Assembly: GCA_031273985.1 (NCBI GenBank)
Contig: JAISQV010000063.1
Span: 1-6,387 of the forward strand
Origin: Spirochaetaceae bacterium
GTDB lineage: Bacteria; Spirochaetota; Spirochaetia; Treponematales; Breznakiellaceae
Direction of reading: 5' to 3'
Length of the DNA stretch: 6,387 nt
The notes under the pieces were generated by a model. That model made no database searches. It was not told the DNA's origin and saw nothing but the letters and a program-made list of their open reading frames with translations. This document shows positions 4,953 to 6,387 of this stretch, one piece after another. Position 1 is the stretch's first letter. Each line of letters opens with the position of its first letter. The translations under genes were made by a program, and so were the position numbers.

Positions 4953-5713
4953 CGGGGCATGATGTACTTTTGGTAACCCTGGGGTATCTCGAAGACCCTG
5001 GTGAGGGTGTCTTCCCGGAGTGCCTCTTCCGGCGGGCCCAGGGCGGCGAGGCAGCCTTCCGCCACCAGGGCTACCCGGCTCGCGTAGGCTTTGGCCAGGG
5101 TGAGGTCGTGGAGGCTCATCATGATGGCGAGGCCCGACGCGGCAAGGTCCCTTATCAGGTCCATCACGATGAACTGGTATTTGGGGTCGAGGTTGTTGAT
5201 GGGCTCGTCCATGAGGATGACGGACGCTTCCTGGGTCATGGCGCGGGCTATGAGGACCCGCTGGAATTCCCCGCCGGAAAGTTCCGTGATGACCCGCCTC
5301 TCGTAGCCGGAGAGCCCCGCGGCGAGGATGGAACGGGCGACGGCGTCTCTGTCCACGGGCTCTTCGGCGGCGAAGAAGCCCCGGTGGGGGAAGCGGCCCT
5401 GGCCTATGAATTCTTCCACGGTAAAGGGCCACAGCGCCGTCTGTCCCTGAAAGAGGAAACTGACGGCCGACGCTTTTTCCCGCTTGTTCATGGCGGCCAT
5501 ATCCCGGCCTCCGAGGAACACCTTTCCCTCCAGGGGCGCAAGGAAGCCGCCCAGGGTTTTGAGCAGGGTGGTCTTGCCGCCGCCGTTGGGCCCCGCCAGC
5601 ACGAGAAGTTCCCCGGGCCGGAGGGCAAAGTTCAGCCCCGAAAGCACTCCCCGCCGGGAGCTTGTTTTCGAGGAGAACCCTACGCTCAAATTTTCGATGT
5701 TAAGATCAATCAT
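4946..5713 (-). CDS. ABC transporter ATPase of the FecCD-linked (FepC/BtuD-type) iron/cobalamin importer family
   Basis: This is the cytoplasmic ATPase subunit that powers metal-chelate or cobalamin import with the FecCD permease encoded just upstream. The 255-residue product carries all ATPase motifs. Walker A is GPNGGGKTT (41-49), and the Q-loop glutamine is in FLFQGQTALWPFTVEE (about Q89). The signature is LSGGEFQRV (145-153), Walker B VILMDEP (165-171) with the catalytic glutamate after the aspartate, the D-loop NNLD (173-176), and the H-loop histidine is in MSLHDLTLA (about H202). I prefer the ATG at 5713 because AGGGG lies eight bases upstream. The in-frame ATG at 5719 has only a two-base spacer and would add two residues. 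It begins 11 bases after the permease stop, clearly one operon. The substrate (ferric siderophore, haem, cobalamin or another chelate) cannot be told without the binding protein. Confidence 0.95.
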   Translation of the reverse strand: MIDLNIENLSVGFSSKTSSRRGVLSGLNFALRPGELLVLAGPNGGGKTTLLKTLGGFLAPLEGKVFLGGRDMAAMNKREKASAVSFLFQGQTALWPFTVEEFIGQGRFPHRGFFAAEEPVDRDAVARSILAAGLSGYERRVITELSGGEFQRVLIARAMTQEASVILMDEPINNLDPKYQFIVMDLIRDLAASGLAIMMSLHDLTLAKAYASRVALVAEGCLAALGPPEEALREDTLTRVFEIPQGYQKYIMPRC

Positions 5714-5724
5714 TGGCATTTCCC

Positions 5725-6387
5725 CTAGAATTTCCCCAGATTTTTGCCGTACCGGGCCAGTATGTAGATGAAGAAGGGCGCCCCGCCGACAGAGGTGATG
5801 ATTCCTATGGGGAGCTCCACCCCGGTTACCGAGCGGGTCGCCATGTCGGCCAGCACCAGAATAAGCGCCCCGGTCAGTGCCGTGGCGGGGAGGAGCCGCT
5901 TGTGGGCGGGGCCGGTGATGACCCGCACGGAGTGCGGGGCTATGAGGCCCACAAAGCCTATGATCCCCGCCACGGAAACCGCCGCCGCCACGGCCAGGGA
6001 CGCGCCCAGCACGGCGATGAGGCGGGCCTTCTTCACATCCACGCCCAGGCTTTCCGCCACTTCCTCCCCCTGAAGGAGCAGATCCAGGTTGCGCCCCGAA
6101 AGGAAGATGACGGTGCAGCCGAGAAACATCACCGCGAGGCCCGCGGGAAGCACCGGCCAGGTGGTCCCGTTGAGGCTTCCCTGGAGCCAGTAGAAGACCC
6201 TGTAGAGGTCCCGGTCCCTCAGTACCTGTAGCAGCGAAAGGGCCGCCGAGAAGAGGGTGCCCAGGGCGGTGCCGGCCAGGAGCAGCGCCACGGTGGGCGG
6301 CGGATTGCCCACGGAGCGGGAGATGACAAACACCAGGGATACCGCCCCCAGGGCCCCGGCAAAGGCGCAGAGGGACACCGCCGACAC
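5725..6387 (-). CDS. FecCD/BtuC-family ABC importer permease (C-terminal about 220 residues; N-terminus beyond right edge)
   Basis: This is the membrane-spanning subunit of a siderophore, haem or cobalamin importer. The frame is open to the right edge. A GTG falls there by chance, but the protein is about 330 residues in this family and about 110 N-terminal ones are missing. In the visible fragment hydrophobic helices lie at roughly 3-22, 33-53, 75-95, 120-147, 160-178 and 192-212. LAGTALGTLFSA (about 37-48) is a conserved mid-protein segment. AESLGVDVKKAR (about 110-121) is the region of the ATPase-coupling helix. Beyond it are GIIGFVGLIAPHSVR (about 140-154), ADMATRS (about 179-185) and ELPIGIITSVGGAPFFIYIL (about 190-209), the family's strongest signatures. 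The TAG stop is 11 bases before the ATPase start. The promoter and any binding-protein gene lie outside the window. Confidence 0.95.
   Translation of the reverse strand: MSAVSLCAFAGALGAVSLVFVISRSVGNPPPTVALLLAGTALGTLFSAALSLLQVLRDRDLYRVFYWLQGSLNGTTWPVLPAGLAVMFLGCTVIFLSGRNLDLLLQGEEVAESLGVDVKKARLIAVLGASLAVAAAVSVAGIIGFVGLIAPHSVRVITGPAHKRLLPATALTGALILVLADMATRSVTGVELPIGIITSVGGAPFFIYILARYGKNLGKF

Overview
The window is a G+C-rich bacterial segment in which every supported gene lies on the minus strand, so transcription runs from right to left. The protein sequences, in particular a glutamate 5-kinase that lacks a C-terminal PUA domain, together with the style of the intergenic repeats, remind me of Treponema-like spirochaetes. 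That placement is recognition from memory, not a search, and is only moderately likely.

Layout in the direction of transcription. (1) 6387-4946: the C-terminal two thirds of a FecCD/BtuC-type ABC importer permease, followed closely by its ATPase. Together they are the distal half of an iron-siderophore, haem or cobalamin uptake operon that begins outside the window. (2) 4945-4446: a 500-base gene-free stretch packed with perfect short hairpins, most with 3-base loops, ending in a good sigma70-type promoter. (3) 4445-1039: a compact four-gene run. It starts with a secreted protein that has a carboxypeptidase-regulatory-like region and a YfaP/DUF2135-like region. A spermidine/spermine-type (SSAT-like) GNAT acetyltransferase follows after 4 bases, then proA (8-base overlap with the GNAT gene), then proB. 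(4) 1038-522: a second gene-free stretch. It holds a tandem array of a 107-base unit built from CACGAAG-like words, preceded by two degenerate units in the opposite orientation. (5) 521-1: the N-terminal 173 residues of proC, running off the left edge.

Together proB, proA and proC give the complete glutamate-to-proline route: glutamate to gamma-glutamyl phosphate, to glutamate semialdehyde/pyrroline-5-carboxylate, to proline. The order is proA-proB-(repeat array)-proC. The GNAT and the secreted protein share the proA-proB transcription unit by spacing, but no functional link to proline is shown by the sequence.

Nothing here is clearly a new defence or mobile system. The most unusual material is intergenic: the hairpin cluster, and the 107-base array whose period makes consecutive copies encode ATGA-overlapping 36-codon reading frames.
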